Of a stretch of DNA of 16,622 bases, positions 1-8,085 are shown piece after piece (within the stretch, counting starts at the first letter, position 1; each line of letters begins with the position of its first letter). Under the pieces are notes generated by a model. The model searched no databases. It was not told the origin of the DNA and worked only from the letters and a program-made list of their open reading frames with translations. A program made the position numbers and the translations under genes. The stretch comes from Bdellovibrio sp. (GTDB taxonomy: Bacteria; Bdellovibrionota; Bdellovibrionia; Bdellovibrionales; Bdellovibrionaceae). Where the stretch lies: assembly GCA_019104905.1 (NCBI GenBank), contig JAHRXB010000184.1, positions 1 to 16,622 on the forward strand, in the 5' to 3' direction.

Positions 1-418
1 CTGATGATGATTTTTCCACAAGAAGATCCTTCAGGCTTAGGCCCTTATAAAAATCCGTGAGTCGATCATTCAATTGTGTGATTGGAGAAACTATATTGCA
101 GGTCCCTTGAATCTGACAGGGACCCTCTTTGTGAAGACACTTCACTAAAGCGGTGGGACCATCCACAACCTCCACCAGATCGTGAATAGAAACTTTCGCT
201 AAGTCTTTGGTGATTTGATAGCCGCCGTTGGCTCCGTATTCGGCGCGCAAAATTCCGCCTTTTTGAGCCATCTGCTGCATAACTCGGGCAGTTGCATCAA
301 AAGGAGTATGAAAAGAATCTGAAACTTCTTTGGCCGTCGTTAATTCCCCTGGAATCTTTTGGCTCATATATTTTAAAGCCATCAAAGCATACTCAAGCTT
401 ACGGTTGATTTTGTTCAT
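1..418 (-). CDS. Rrf2/IscR-type transcriptional regulator (3' end outside window)
   Basis: The start is an ATG whose first base is 418 on the minus strand. It is preceded by a GGGGGAG ribosome site about 8 bases away. The frame stays open for 139 codons to the window edge, so the C-terminus is missing. The N-terminal half reads as an Rrf2 winged helix (MNKINRKLEYALMALKYM, then the wing ending GANGGYQI). Three cysteines follow at residues 94, 101 and 107, in the region where IscR-type members bind a [2Fe-2S] cluster. Spacing is C-x6-C-x5-C, against C-x5-C-x5-C in E. coli IscR. Such proteins sense Fe-S or redox state and often head suf or isc operons, so Fe-S assembly genes may lie just left of the window. 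That last point is inference. Family assignment is firm; the exact ligand and targets are not known. Confidence 0.9.
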   Translation of the reverse strand, partial: MNKINRKLEYALMALKYMSQKIPGELTTAKEVSDSFHTPFDATARVMQQMAQKGGILRAEYGANGGYQITKDLAKVSIHDLVEVVDGPTALVKCLHKEGPCQIQGTCNIVSPITQLNDRLTDFYKGLSLKDLLVEKSSS

Positions 419-430
419 GTCCTCAACTCC

Positions 431-462
431 CCCAATATATGGGTACTCAGCGTTTCTAAACG
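431..462. promoter_or_regulatory. candidate operator region of the Rrf2 gene (two palindromes)
   Basis: Two inverted repeats lie between the Rrf2 start codon and its likely promoter. CCCA-ATATA-TGGG (431-443) overlaps the G-rich ribosome site, and CGTTT-CT-AAACG (451-462) covers the candidate -10. Rrf2 proteins commonly repress their own genes, so autoregulation is a reasonable inference. Neither repeat clearly matches the published E. coli IscR type 1 or type 2 sites as I recall them. Confidence 0.35.
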
Positions 463-481
463 AAAGTGTAATGAAAAACAA
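453..481 (-). promoter_or_regulatory. candidate sigma-70 promoter of the Rrf2 gene
   Basis: On the minus strand TTGTTT (481-476) and TAGAAA (458-453) are separated by 17 bases, matching the -35 and -10 consensus at 3/6 and 4/6 positions. The -10 lies inside the palindrome CGTTTCTAAACG (451-462), an arrangement typical of a repressor site covering a promoter. The match is modest and was found by eye. Confidence 0.35.
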
Positions 482-516
482 GACGAAATACGCCTAATTT
501 TAGCGTATTTAAGTCT
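481..516. repeat. long interrupted inverted repeat in the 419-590 intergenic region
   Basis: AAATACGC (486-493) and GCGTATTT (503-510) are perfect 8-bp arms around a 9-base AT-rich spacer. Outside them AGAC (481-484) pairs with GTCT (513-516), giving arms of about 12 pairs with a small asymmetric bulge. Read leftward the repeat is followed by TTGTTTTT, so it could act as a terminator in that direction. Its place between two divergent genes equally fits an operator. The short palindrome CTGTGACAG (515-523) is adjacent. Confidence 0.5.
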
Positions 517-590
517 GTGACAGAAAAGATTGTGTTAGTTTGAAAAAAATATGCTGATTTCAATGCCTTAGGGTGCTATACGAAGGTCCT

Positions 591-1457
591 ATGAGAATCT
601 TTTTCATTACTGTTGCAAGCCTTGTCGTCCTGGGAGTTCTAGTTGTGATGGCCCGTATTTGGGGCCTGGGTCAAAACTACCCCTTATATGAACACGCCTT
701 CTTTGCTGGCCCCAGCCCCGCCATCATCGTGAAAGCCAACACTCTTGAGGATGTCGAAAACGCCTTGAAACTTCGTCCTGACGCCATCATTTGGGTGGAT
801 GTTCGTTATTCCCGCGAGAAGGTGCCTTTTGCATTGTCCCCGTCCCGCGATAAAGAATTTCTAGAGATGAAACGCCAAGAACAGGAAAAAAATCCCACCA
901 CACCGATCCTGATTGGCGGAAAACTTCCCGAATACCCCTGGGAACAAATCAACGAGTTTTACAAAACCACCCCAGCAATCAAAGAATACTACGAACAGTT
1001 TCCGCAAACTCGCTTCATCCTGAATGTGGTGGACAATGTTTCCGAAGCTCACACCGCCCTTGTCGAGGCCATCAAAGACCTGAAACCCAATGAGCGCACG
1101 CTCATTCAAAGTGAAGCTTTGATTATCATGACCTCTATCAAAGACATCAAGCCCGAGTGGGTTTACGGAACCAGCACTCCGGATCTGATGCGACTGATGA
1201 CCTTTGACGCCATGTATGTTCTGCCCTCCACGCAATTCAAAGGGGATGTCTTCATTGCGCCCTTTAAGATTTTGAATCGTTCCGCGTTTAACGACGACAT
1301 CATTCTAGAAATGCGTCGTCGCAATAAAAGAATTTTCCTAGGGCCGATCCAGAGTGATTCTCAACTTGCCGAGGCGAGTCGCTATAAGGCGGACGGATAT
1401 ATCACGGAGAATCTGCCGGAATTGCTTCGCCTCCTCGGCCAAGGTCCTGCGCAATAG
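591..1457 (+). CDS. membrane-anchored GDPD-like protein with degenerate active site
   Basis: This 288-residue protein starts at the ATG at 591, which has AAGG upstream; an in-frame GTG at 573 has no ribosome site. Residues 3-22 form one hydrophobic segment, a signal anchor or uncleaved signal peptide, so the body is probably periplasmic. The body resembles the glycerophosphodiester phosphodiesterase TIM barrel. ANTLEDVENAL (from residue 49) matches the ENTL-x-A-F region, IWVDVR (67-72) matches the E-x-D strand, and KADGYITENLPEL near the C-terminus matches the closing GADGVITD-x-P-x-L strand. The HRG motif is absent and the usual HHD is replaced by a Ser/Pro stretch, so both expected catalytic histidines are missing. 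It may bind a ligand or be structural rather than hydrolyse phosphodiesters. It lies just before the tol genes in the same direction. The fold assignment is from motif reading only. Confidence 0.65.
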   Translation: MRIFFITVASLVVLGVLVVMARIWGLGQNYPLYEHAFFAGPSPAIIVKANTLEDVENALKLRPDAIIWVDVRYSREKVPFALSPSRDKEFLEMKRQEQEKNPTTPILIGGKLPEYPWEQINEFYKTTPAIKEYYEQFPQTRFILNVVDNVSEAHTALVEAIKDLKPNERTLIQSEALIIMTSIKDIKPEWVYGTSTPDLMRLMTFDAMYVLPSTQFKGDVFIAPFKILNRSAFNDDIILEMRRRNKRIFLGPIQSDSQLAEASRYKADGYITENLPELLRLLGQGPAQ

Positions 1458-1458
1458 G

Positions 1459-1487
1459 TTGAACTCGACTGCATTTGAGCATATCTT
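1459..1487 (+). promoter_or_regulatory. candidate sigma-70 promoter for the tol operon
   Basis: TTGAAC (1459-1464) and TATCTT (1482-1487) have a 17-base spacer and each match consensus at 4 of 6 positions. The site begins directly after the stop codon of the upstream gene and would start transcription near 1494, giving tolQ a leader of about 40 bases. Confidence 0.4.
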
Positions 1488-1496
1488 TTTACTCTA

Positions 1497-1514
1497 GGGA
1501 CGGGTTTGCGTCCC
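1497..1514 (+). promoter_or_regulatory. GC-rich hairpin in the tolQ leader
   Basis: GGGACG (1497-1502) and CGTCCC (1509-1514) form a perfect 6-bp stem with a 6-base loop. The stem ends 5 bases before the ribosome site GGAGGT (1520-1525) of tolQ. No T-run follows, so it is not a terminator. It could protect the 5' end of the message or affect ribosome loading. Confidence 0.45.
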
Positions 1515-1531
1515 CCATCGGAGGTCAAGAT

Positions 1532-2272
1532 ATGTCCGTTCTATCCTTTGTTAATGTGGCCCAGGCCGCCCCCTCTGTATCAGTGAATACCAGCTCCATT
1601 GATGCGATTTTTCAAGCTAGCCCCATTGTGCAACTGACTTTGCTGATTCTGATCATCTTGTCTGTGTTCTGCTGGGCTATTGGTTATTCCAAATATCAGA
1701 CCTTTAAAAAGATGAAACAATCTGACGAGTTATTCCTTAACAAATTTTGGAAGGTGAACTCTTTAGACACTCTTTATGAAGACATTGATCAGTATAATGA
1801 ATCGTCCGTCGCGCGTGTTTTTAAGGCGGCCTATCTTGAGATGAAGAAGATCTCGGAATCCCCTTTGTTGGCAAAAACGGAGGGCGATAAGCCCATCTTG
1901 TCTGGTCTCGACAATCTGGAGCGCATGCTCAACAAAGCTTCTGAAAATGAGATCGCGAAACTGGAGTCTCGCTTGACCGTTCTTGCCACGACCGGAAGTA
2001 CGGGACCCTTCATTGGTCTTTTTGGAACCGTGTGGGGGATCATGGGCTCTTTCCATAAAATTGGTCAAACAGGCACAGCCAGCTTGGCCGTCGTTGCTCC
2101 GGGTATTTCTGAAGCTTTGATTGCTACAGCCATCGGATTGGCGGCAGCCATCCCTGCGGTTGTTTTGTATAACAACTTTATTTCGCGCATCCGTAAACAA
2201 GAAATCGCCTTGAATAATTTCAGCGCGGACTTCTTGAATATTGTAAAAAGAAACTTCTTCCAAGGAAACTAA
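1532..2272 (+). CDS. tolQ: TolQ, proton-channel subunit of the Tol motor
   Basis: This 246-residue inner-membrane protein of the MotA/TolQ/ExbB family forms, with TolR, the proton-driven stator that energises TolA and outer-membrane constriction. The ATG at 1532 is chosen because GGAGGT lies 6 bases upstream; the frame is open further upstream without another good start. A first membrane segment lies around residues 30-50 (IVQLTLLILIILSVFCWAIG). A cytoplasmic loop follows, then the conserved TGPFIGLFGTVWGIM block and a third segment with PGISEALIATAIGLAAAIPAV, the proton-path helices of the family. Length and motif order are normal. The context tolQ-tolR-tolA-tolB settles the choice of TolQ over ExbB. 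tolR starts one base after the stop. Confidence 0.95.
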   Translation: MSVLSFVNVAQAAPSVSVNTSSIDAIFQASPIVQLTLLILIILSVFCWAIGYSKYQTFKKMKQSDELFLNKFWKVNSLDTLYEDIDQYNESSVARVFKAAYLEMKKISESPLLAKTEGDKPILSGLDNLERMLNKASENEIAKLESRLTVLATTGSTGPFIGLFGTVWGIMGSFHKIGQTGTASLAVVAPGISEALIATAIGLAAAIPAVVLYNNFISRIRKQEIALNNFSADFLNIVKRNFFQGN

Positions 2273-2273
2273 C

Positions 2274-2696
2274 ATGGGAATGGGTTCTGGCGGCGGCAAA
2301 GGAAAAAGCCGCGCAACATTGAGCGAAATCAACGTCACTCCCCTCGTGGATGTGATGCTGGTGCTTCTCATTATGTTCATGGTGACCACTCCCTTGATGC
2401 AACAGGGAATCGAAGTCGATCTTCCCAAAACGTCTTCTTCGGGCGTGGAGTTGAACGATGAGCCTTTTGTTTTGGTCATTGGACCGGATCAAAAGATGAC
2501 TGTGGCAAAAACAAAAATTGCCATGAACGAACTTCGCCCAAAACTAAAAGCTATCTTTGAAAACAAAAAGAACAAACAGGTTTATATCCAGGCAGATCGC
2601 AAAGTGGATTATGGTTTTGTCGCCGAAGCCATGGCCGAAGTTCGCGCTGCGGGAATTTTTAACATTGGTCTTATCACCTTACCTAAAGAACAGTGA
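2274..2696 (+). CDS. tolR: TolR, ExbD-family stator subunit
   Basis: This 140-residue protein has a short Gly/Lys-rich cytoplasmic tail and one membrane helix in TPLVDVMLVLLIMFMVTTP. Asp26 matches the essential protonatable Asp of TolR (Asp23 in E. coli). A periplasmic domain follows, ending AEVRAAGIFNIGLITLP, the usual ExbD/TolR close. It couples proton flow through TolQ to movement of TolA and can contact peptidoglycan through its periplasmic domain (family knowledge). The gene sits one base after tolQ with AAGGAA upstream; a second ATG at 2280 is an alternative start. Its last bases overlap the start of tolA. Confidence 0.95.
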   Translation: MGMGSGGGKGKSRATLSEINVTPLVDVMLVLLIMFMVTTPLMQQGIEVDLPKTSSSGVELNDEPFVLVIGPDQKMTVAKTKIAMNELRPKLKAIFENKKNKQVYIQADRKVDYGFVAEAMAEVRAAGIFNIGLITLPKEQ

Positions 2697-3529
2697 ATTA
2701 CTTAGAAGAAGACAACCAACAAGATGAACAACTTTCGCGCGGCCTTGGGGTTTCCTTTGCCCTGCATGCGTTGATTGTTTCTATCTTCACTTTGAAGACT
2801 GTGTTCTTTTCTTCTGAGCCCATTGATTTTTCTCAAGCCGTGCGCGTCGATATCGTCGGATTGCCTGACAAGGTCGAACCCAAAACTTTACCCCCACCCT
2901 CCAAGGAGGAGGCAAAGGCGGCTCTTCCTGATAAAGAGGTTTCTGCGGTAAAACCTGTTGAAAAGCCTGTGGAAAAAGTTGTCGAAAAGAAAGTCGAACC
3001 CAAGGCAGAACCTGTTAAAGAACACTCCAAAAAAGAAGATGATGGGGTGAATCTTGAGAAGGTGAAGTCCAAGCAGCAAAGTGCTCTGGAAAAACTTAAA
3101 GCCATGGCGGCCCTTGAGAAAATCAAAGAAGACGTGGCTGAAGAAAAAAGAAAGAACCCCCCAGGTGCTGGAAAATCCGATACAGGGGCTTCGAAAATTA
3201 AAGGCAATGTGTTGTCTCCCGGCACTTCACTGACCGGTCTGACAAAACTTCAACACGAATCTTATGCTTCAGATTTAGATCGCCACATCAAACAAAACTG
3301 GGCCCTGCCAGAGTGGTTGGCGAAGCGAGACTTTAAAGCTCAAGCCCGCGTCTTTATCGACTCGCGCGGGAATATTTTGGGACGAAAAATTATTAAATCG
3401 AGCGGCAATACCAGCTACGATGAAGAAGTATTAGCAACAATTGATCGATCTGCGCCCTTCCCGGCTCCGCCAGAAAAGTTCTTGGCGATCGTGTCTGTCG
3501 ATGGAATCCTTATTGGGTTCCCAGAATAA
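2693..3529 (+). CDS. tolA: TolA, energy-transducing envelope-spanning protein
   Basis: The start is a GTG at 2693 that overlaps the TGA of tolR by four bases, indicating translational coupling. The product has 278 residues. A single membrane helix spans about residues 19-40 and carries Ser21-x3-His25, the S-x3-H pattern through which TolA and TonB contact their stators. A Lys/Glu/Pro/Val-rich segment (about 58-115) with VEKPVEK-type repeats and a charged helical stretch (about 115-155) make up domain II. The C-terminal domain (about 187-278) is TonB_C/TolA-III-like, with IKQNWALPEW and the SYDEEVLATIDRSAPFPAPP block. It is much shorter than the 421-residue E. coli protein, mainly in domain II. 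TonB is the alternative name, but operon position favours TolA. Confidence 0.9.
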   Translation: MNYLEEDNQQDEQLSRGLGVSFALHALIVSIFTLKTVFFSSEPIDFSQAVRVDIVGLPDKVEPKTLPPPSKEEAKAALPDKEVSAVKPVEKPVEKVVEKKVEPKAEPVKEHSKKEDDGVNLEKVKSKQQSALEKLKAMAALEKIKEDVAEEKRKNPPGAGKSDTGASKIKGNVLSPGTSLTGLTKLQHESYASDLDRHIKQNWALPEWLAKRDFKAQARVFIDSRGNILGRKIIKSSGNTSYDEEVLATIDRSAPFPAPPEKFLAIVSVDGILIGFPE

Positions 3530-3547
3530 CTTTTTAGGAGGAATCTT

Positions 3548-4930
3548 ATGATAAAGCAGCTTTTGGCCGTGCTCCTCGTCCTTGGACTTTCACCTGTTTT
3601 CTCGCAAGCCCAAGAAAACGGAATCTACATTAAACTGGGAGAAGCTCGCACCAAAAAAAGTTTGGCGGCGTTTCCTCCTCTGCAATATTTTGGTGCCCCC
3701 ACGACGGCTTCGAAATATCAGTCTGTGGGCGTTGAGCTATTTAACACCATCACTAATGATCTTTCCGTGTCCTCTTACTTCCAATTCATTAATCAAAGTG
3801 CCTTTTTGGAAGACACCAGCAAAACAGGCTTGATGCCAGCCCCTGGACAACCCAACGGATTTAAATTCCAAAGCTGGTCTGCGATTGGAGCCGACTTCCT
3901 GATCCGTGCTGGATACTCGATTGTGGGCAACGAAGTGACTCTTGAGACTTATACTTATCACGTGCCACGAGCCAATCTGGTTCTTGGCAAGAAATACAAG
4001 GGACCTCTTTCCAGTGCCCGTCGTATTGCGCATACTTTTTCTAACGACGTTCTGAAAGCTCTCACCGGACAAGAAGGGCCCTTCCTTTCTCGCGTGGTGG
4101 CTTCTTCAGACCGCGGTGGCGGACAAGCCAAAGAAATTTTCGTGATGGATTGGGATGGCGCCAATATGGATCAAGTGTCTTCCCATCGCAGTATCTCTAT
4201 TTCTCCCGCCTGGTCGCCGGATGGAAAGAAGGTCGCCTACACTTCTTACGTCAAAAGAGTGGGCGCCAAATTCAGAAATGCCGACATGATTCTTTTAGAT
4301 CTTACGACTGGCAAACGCTCTCTCGTATCCTATCGACAAGGGATCAACTCGGGGGCGGCCTTTTCTCCAGATGGACGCCATATCTATCTGACCATTTCAC
4401 AAGGTACCAGTCCTGACATCTATAAGATGACATTGGATGGAACTTTGGTGGGTAAAATCACCAACGGCCCTGCGGGCGCCATGAACGTGGAGCCTAATAT
4501 TTCTAACGATGGCAAATTGGTCTTTTCTTCGGATCGAGCGGGACGCCCCATGATCTATACCGCCAACGCCGATGGCAACAACGTAAAGCGTATCACCTTT
4601 GCCGGGGTCTTTAACTCGTCCCCTTCTTGGTCGCCAGATGGGAAGAAAATTGCTTTTGCAGGGCAAAGTGATAACAACTTCGATATCTTTGTCATGAATG
4701 CTGATGGCACGGGAATGATTCGCCTGACTTCCGCAAAAAAAGCGAACGGACGCATGGCCAGCAACGAAGATCCTTCTTTTTCTCCCGACGGTCGTTTTGT
4801 GATGTACACAAGCAATCGCACCGGAAAAAGTCAGATCTATATCTCGACGGTGGATGGCACCGAAGAACGTCGTGTGACCAACGACAACTTCAACTACTAC
4901 AAACCCAAATGGTCTAACAACATTGACTAA
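3548..4930 (+). CDS. tolB: TolB, periplasmic beta-propeller of the Tol system
   Basis: This 460-residue exported protein has a signal peptide (residues 1-21, ending SQA) and AGGAGG six bases before the ATG. An N-terminal domain (about 25-165) is followed by a propeller whose blades are marked by repeated SPDG motifs ([51 protein letters not shown]) and by [16 protein letters not shown] strands. In the family, TolB binds Pal and links the TolQRA motor to the outer membrane. It is about 30 residues longer than the E. coli protein. It follows tolA after 18 bases and overlaps the next gene by 8 bases. No pal gene follows, which is unusual. Confidence 0.95.
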   Translation: MIKQLLAVLLVLGLSPVFSQAQENGIYIKLGEARTKKSLAAFPPLQYFGAPTTASKYQSVGVELFNTITNDLSVSSYFQFINQSAFLEDTSKTGLMPAPGQPNGFKFQSWSAIGADFLIRAGYSIVGNEVTLETYTYHVPRANLVLGKKYKGPLSSARRIAHTFSNDVLKALTGQEGPFLSRVVASSDRGGGQAKEIFVMDWDGANMDQVSSHRSISISPAWSPDGKKVAYTSYVKRVGAKFRNADMILLDLTTGKRSLVSYRQGINSGAAFSPDGRHIYLTISQGTSPDIYKMTLDGTLVGKITNGPAGAMNVEPNISNDGKLVFSSDRAGRPMIYTANADGNNVKRITFAGVFNSSPSWSPDGKKIAFAGQSDNNFDIFVMNADGTGMIRLTSAKKANGRMASNEDPSFSPDGRFVMYTSNRTGKSQIYISTVDGTEERRVTNDNFNYYKPKWSNNID

Positions 4931-7229
4931 TCTATCCTTCGAGGATCAGTTAAGAAAAGAGCGCAACGAGATCTGGTCTCGAAGCGCTCTTTGCGCTAAA
5001 AACAACTCGGAGTCTTCAGAAAAAATCTGTAAAGAGTGGAGTCAGGCCTCCGACGCCTTACTGCAAAAAGCCTTTGATTTTTGCTTTGCTCAACAAAAAG
5101 TCGCCTTATTTGCTCTGGGAAAATTGGGATCTCAAGAACTGAACTTGAGTTCTGATGTCGATGTTCTTTTAGTTGCCCAAGACGAATCTTCAGTGAGTCT
5201 CTCAAGCCTTCGAAAATTTCAGAAGGTTCTCACCGAAAGAACTTCACAAGGGTTTGTCTTCCGCGTGGACTTTGATCTTCGGCCCGGTGGAAAACAAGGC
5301 CCTCTCGTCCCCACTTTGGATCAATTCAAAGACTATTATGGAAACTACGGAGAAACCTGGGAACGTCTGGCTTTTGTGCGCTTGCGCCCCCTTTGTGGTG
5401 AGGCCCTTGTCATCAATGAGGTGATGAGTTTTGCAAAGAAGTTTTCCTTTCGCCGACATCTGGATTTTACTCTTTTAGAAGATCTCAAAACTTTACGCTC
5501 GAAAATTCAAGGCCATTACTGGGCCCGATCACAAGAAAACGTCATTGATCTGAAGCTCGGAGTCGGTGGAATTCGTGATGTCGAACTTTTCACGCACGCC
5601 CTGCAAGTCATTCACGGAGGCCGGGATCCCGGTTTGCAAGTCAAGGGAACCACGGAGGCCCTCAAACTGTTGGAGGAAAAAGGACTTCTTCCTCAGGAAG
5701 AGGCTCAGTTCCTGCGCACTCATTATTGGAACCTACGTCAGCTTGAAAATTACGTCCAAGCCTTGAACGACGAACAAACTCATCTTTTAAGAACCCAAGA
5801 AGATCATCCGAAGTTCATTCTTGAGGCTCTTACCCGTTTGCCGGATGAAATGAAACGTTGTGATCAAATCGTAAAAAGTCTCCTCGGGGAAGCCCCCAAG
5901 GATCTTCTCTTGGAAGATGAGATCAAAAAACTCAATCTTCCCGAAGAGGATCTTAAAGAACTCTGGCAAGAGATTTTGGGACAAGAGGTTCTATCGCGCA
6001 ATAAAGGGCGTGATGAACTTGCTCGCAAAGCTTTTTTGGCGGACTTTCTAGATACTTTGCAGCAGCAAAAGGGCGACATCCGTCGTGGCCTTTTGTTACT
6101 TAAGGACTTCATTCATGGCACTCGCGCCAAAGCGAGTTTTTTTGCCATGCTTATTCGGGAGAAGGAACTTTTACAGGAATTGGCTTGGCTCTTCGGGCAC
6201 TCTCCCTATCTGTCGCGCATTTTGTGCAATCGCCCGGAGCTCTTAGATAGTTTTGTATACCGGGCTCAAGATAAGATGTCCGAAGATCTGGGAACTCTGC
6301 TTGAAGAGATGGCGGAGAAACGATTGCTCTCTGAAGTGATCAATGGAAGTGCTTTTCTTGAGGACAAAGATCTTCCGTCCCTTTTAAGTCACCTCAGCTC
6401 CACGGCCGACTCGATCGTTGAGTCTTTGCTGGGAGCCCTGAAAAAAGATTATCCCTCTTCAATTCAAATTTTAGCTTTGGGAAAGTGGGGCGGCCAAGAA
6501 CTGGGATTCCGTTCCGATTTGGATTTTATTTTCGTGGTCCCTGAGGAGCCCACGGAAAACGATTTTAAGCTCGCAAAACGATTTATTACCCGACTCACCG
6601 AACCTCATCGCGGTGGGAATATTTATTCGATTGATATGCGTTTGCGACCTTCGGGAAAAGCCGGGCCCTTGGTTATTCCCGTTAAAGATCTGATCCACTA
6701 TCTTGCGCATGAAGCGTCTGCGTGGGAGCGGCAGGCTTACACAAAAGCTCGTTGGATTGGGGGGGCACAAAATGTTTTGCCTTTACAATCTTTCATTCGC
6801 CGAGGCCTCACCAAGGATGAATTGGAAGAGCTTGAGAAAATCCGCCTGCAGCTTTTACCGAACTCCGGCGTCCTTAATGTCAAATTCAGTGAAGGTGGAT
6901 TGATCGATATTGAACTTGCGGCGCAAACCTATTTGCTCGCGCATAAGATCATTCCGGCTTCATCTCACACGCAAGATTTCATCGCCACTTTCGGTGATCC
7001 TGGTCGCACTCTGATTGAAAATTACGGGCGACTGCGTCAGATAGAACAAATGCTTCAGCTTGTTGCGTCAGAGTCACTCGTTGAACTGCAGCCAAATCAT
7101 GAGTCCTTTCAATCTCTTGCCTTAGTGCTTCAATCCACCCCCCAAGATCTTCTTCAAGAAGTCTCCGACCTATTTGCGGCCAATATTGCCGTTTTGAAGG
7201 AACTTGACCCTCGCAGACAGCCTCACTAA
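4923..7229 (+). CDS. glnE: GlnE, glutamine synthetase adenylyltransferase / adenylyl-removing enzyme
   Basis: In its family this cytoplasmic enzyme adds AMP to, and removes it from, a tyrosine of glutamine synthetase under PII and glutamine control. Two nucleotidyltransferase domains are visible. The N-terminal one has [15 protein letters not shown] (residues 66-80) and later [17 protein letters not shown]. The C-terminal one has [15 protein letters not shown] (520-534) and later [17 protein letters not shown]. Both catalytic Asp pairs are kept, so both half-reactions should be possible. At 768 residues it is well short of the 946-residue E. coli protein, and only 65 residues precede the first motif. 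The start is a TTG at 4923 that overlaps the last 8 bases of tolB and has no ribosome site, implying translational coupling. I see no better start downstream. No PII or glnA gene is in the window. Confidence 0.93.
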   Translation: MTNLSFEDQLRKERNEIWSRSALCAKNNSESSEKICKEWSQASDALLQKAFDFCFAQQKVALFALGKLGSQELNLSSDVDVLLVAQDESSVSLSSLRKFQKVLTERTSQGFVFRVDFDLRPGGKQGPLVPTLDQFKDYYGNYGETWERLAFVRLRPLCGEALVINEVMSFAKKFSFRRHLDFTLLEDLKTLRSKIQGHYWARSQENVIDLKLGVGGIRDVELFTHALQVIHGGRDPGLQVKGTTEALKLLEEKGLLPQEEAQFLRTHYWNLRQLENYVQALNDEQTHLLRTQEDHPKFILEALTRLPDEMKRCDQIVKSLLGEAPKDLLLEDEIKKLNLPEEDLKELWQEILGQEVLSRNKGRDELARKAFLADFLDTLQQQKGDIRRGLLLLKDFIHGTRAKASFFAMLIREKELLQELAWLFGHSPYLSRILCNRPELLDSFVYRAQDKMSEDLGTLLEEMAEKRLLSEVINGSAFLEDKDLPSLLSHLSSTADSIVESLLGALKKDYPSSIQILALGKWGGQELGFRSDLDFIFVVPEEPTENDFKLAKRFITRLTEPHRGGNIYSIDMRLRPSGKAGPLVIPVKDLIHYLAHEASAWERQAYTKARWIGGAQNVLPLQSFIRRGLTKDELEELEKIRLQLLPNSGVLNVKFSEGGLIDIELAAQTYLLAHKIIPASSHTQDFIATFGDPGRTLIENYGRLRQIEQMLQLVASESLVELQPNHESFQSLALVLQSTPQDLLQEVSDLFAANIAVLKELDPRRQPH

Positions 7230-7263
7230 TAGTAAGAGAGTTAGACAAAAGTCAGGAGATACA

Positions 7264-7920
7264 ATGTCGAAAAATATCGATATTAAAAAGGTATTTTGGA
7301 TCTACCTCTGTGCGTTTTTATTAGCGGCCTTCAGCTTCCGCGCAGATGCAAAAACTGATGTCAAAGAGGAAACTAAAAAAGCCGCTAAAGGAACAGCGAA
7401 GAAAGGAAAAGAGATGTTCGCACTTTTTGAAACATCCAAAGGAAATTTTAAAGTTAAACTTTTGAGCGACAAAGCTCCAAAGACAGTTGAAAACTTTGTT
7501 GGTTTGGCGGAAGGCACGAAAGAGTGGACCGACCCTAAAACAGGAAGCAAAGTTAAAAAGCCTTTCTATGATGGTTTGGTTTTCCACCGTGTTATCAAGG
7601 ATTTCATGATTCAGGGCGGATGTCCTCTTGGCAACGGAACTGGTGGACCTGGATATCGTTTTGAAGACGAGTTCACTCCCGGCCAACAAAAGCACGACAA
7701 GCCTGGAATTCTTTCTATGGCCAATGCGGGTCCGAACACCAATGGTTCTCAGTTCTTCGTGACAACTGTTCCGACTCCTTGGTTGGATGGACGTCACACT
7801 GTTTTCGGTGAAGTTGTTGAAGGAATGGACGTTGTTCACTCTATCGAGAACTCTAAAACAGGTCCGATGGATCGCCCGGTGGAAGCCGTTGTGATCAAAC
7901 ACATCAAGATCGAAAAATAG
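7264..7920 (+). CDS. exported cyclophilin-type peptidyl-prolyl isomerase
   Basis: This 218-residue protein starts at the ATG at 7264 with AGGAGA five bases upstream. Residues 9-29 are a hydrophobic signal peptide ending ADA, so the mature form should be periplasmic. A Lys-rich linker (30-50) leads to a full cyclophilin domain (51-218). Catalytic-site residues are present: Arg109, Phe114 and Gln117 in [13 protein letters not shown], Phe164/165 in NGSQFFVTT, and Trp173 and His178 in [10 protein letters not shown]. It speeds cis-trans isomerisation of proline bonds, probably during folding of envelope proteins. It lies 34 bases after glnE and ends at a strong terminator, making it the last gene of the tol transcript. 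An internal ATG at 7414 with its own AGGA could yield a cytoplasmic form. Confidence 0.93.
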   Translation: MSKNIDIKKVFWIYLCAFLLAAFSFRADAKTDVKEETKKAAKGTAKKGKEMFALFETSKGNFKVKLLSDKAPKTVENFVGLAEGTKEWTDPKTGSKVKKPFYDGLVFHRVIKDFMIQGGCPLGNGTGGPGYRFEDEFTPGQQKHDKPGILSMANAGPNTNGSQFFVTTVPTPWLDGRHTVFGEVVEGMDVVHSIENSKTGPMDRPVEAVVIKHIKIEK

Positions 7921-7941
7921 AACTTTTAAAAAATACTTCTG

Positions 7942-7974
7942 AAAAGCCCTCTGGAAACAGAGGGCTTTTTTTTT
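7942..7974 (+). terminator. intrinsic terminator of the tol-glnE-cyclophilin operon
   Basis: AAAAGCCCTCTG (7942-7953) pairs perfectly with CAGAGGGCTTTT (7958-7969) around a GAAA tetraloop, and the T-run continues to 7974. It begins 22 bases after the cyclophilin stop codon. Confidence 0.95.
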
Positions 7975-7976
7975 GC

Positions 7977-7991
7977 GCTTACAGTGTAAGC
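7977..7991. promoter_or_regulatory. palindrome 1, candidate operator upstream of lipoprotein gene
   Basis: GCTTACA-G-TGTAAGC is a perfect 7-1-7 palindrome just beyond the terminator. It shares arm length, central G and 11 of 15 bases with the palindrome at 8086-8100. The regulator is unknown. Confidence 0.4.
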
Positions 7992-8085
7992 TTTCAACGC
8001 CAATTTCCCTTGCGTCTTCCAAAAAACGGAAAACGGACCTGCTTTTAAAATAACTCAATTAAATTTGTCACTTAAAGGCGTTCCC

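Noticed and set aside
573..590. A GTG start giving the GDPD-like protein six extra residues.
   Set aside because: No ribosome site precedes it, whereas the ATG at 591 has AAGG upstream and leads directly into the hydrophobic segment.
1763..2479. Long antisense open frames opposite tolQ and tolR, and similar ones opposite tolA, tolB, the cyclophilin and the HTH-ABC1 gene.
   Set aside because: They lie fully inside well-supported genes, lack ribosome sites and read as composition-driven shadows without any family pattern.
2943..3030. A tandem DNA repeat in tolA encoding VEKP-like units.
   Set aside because: The repetition is at the level of biased amino acids in the TolA stalk; the bases differ between units, so it is not a DNA repeat.
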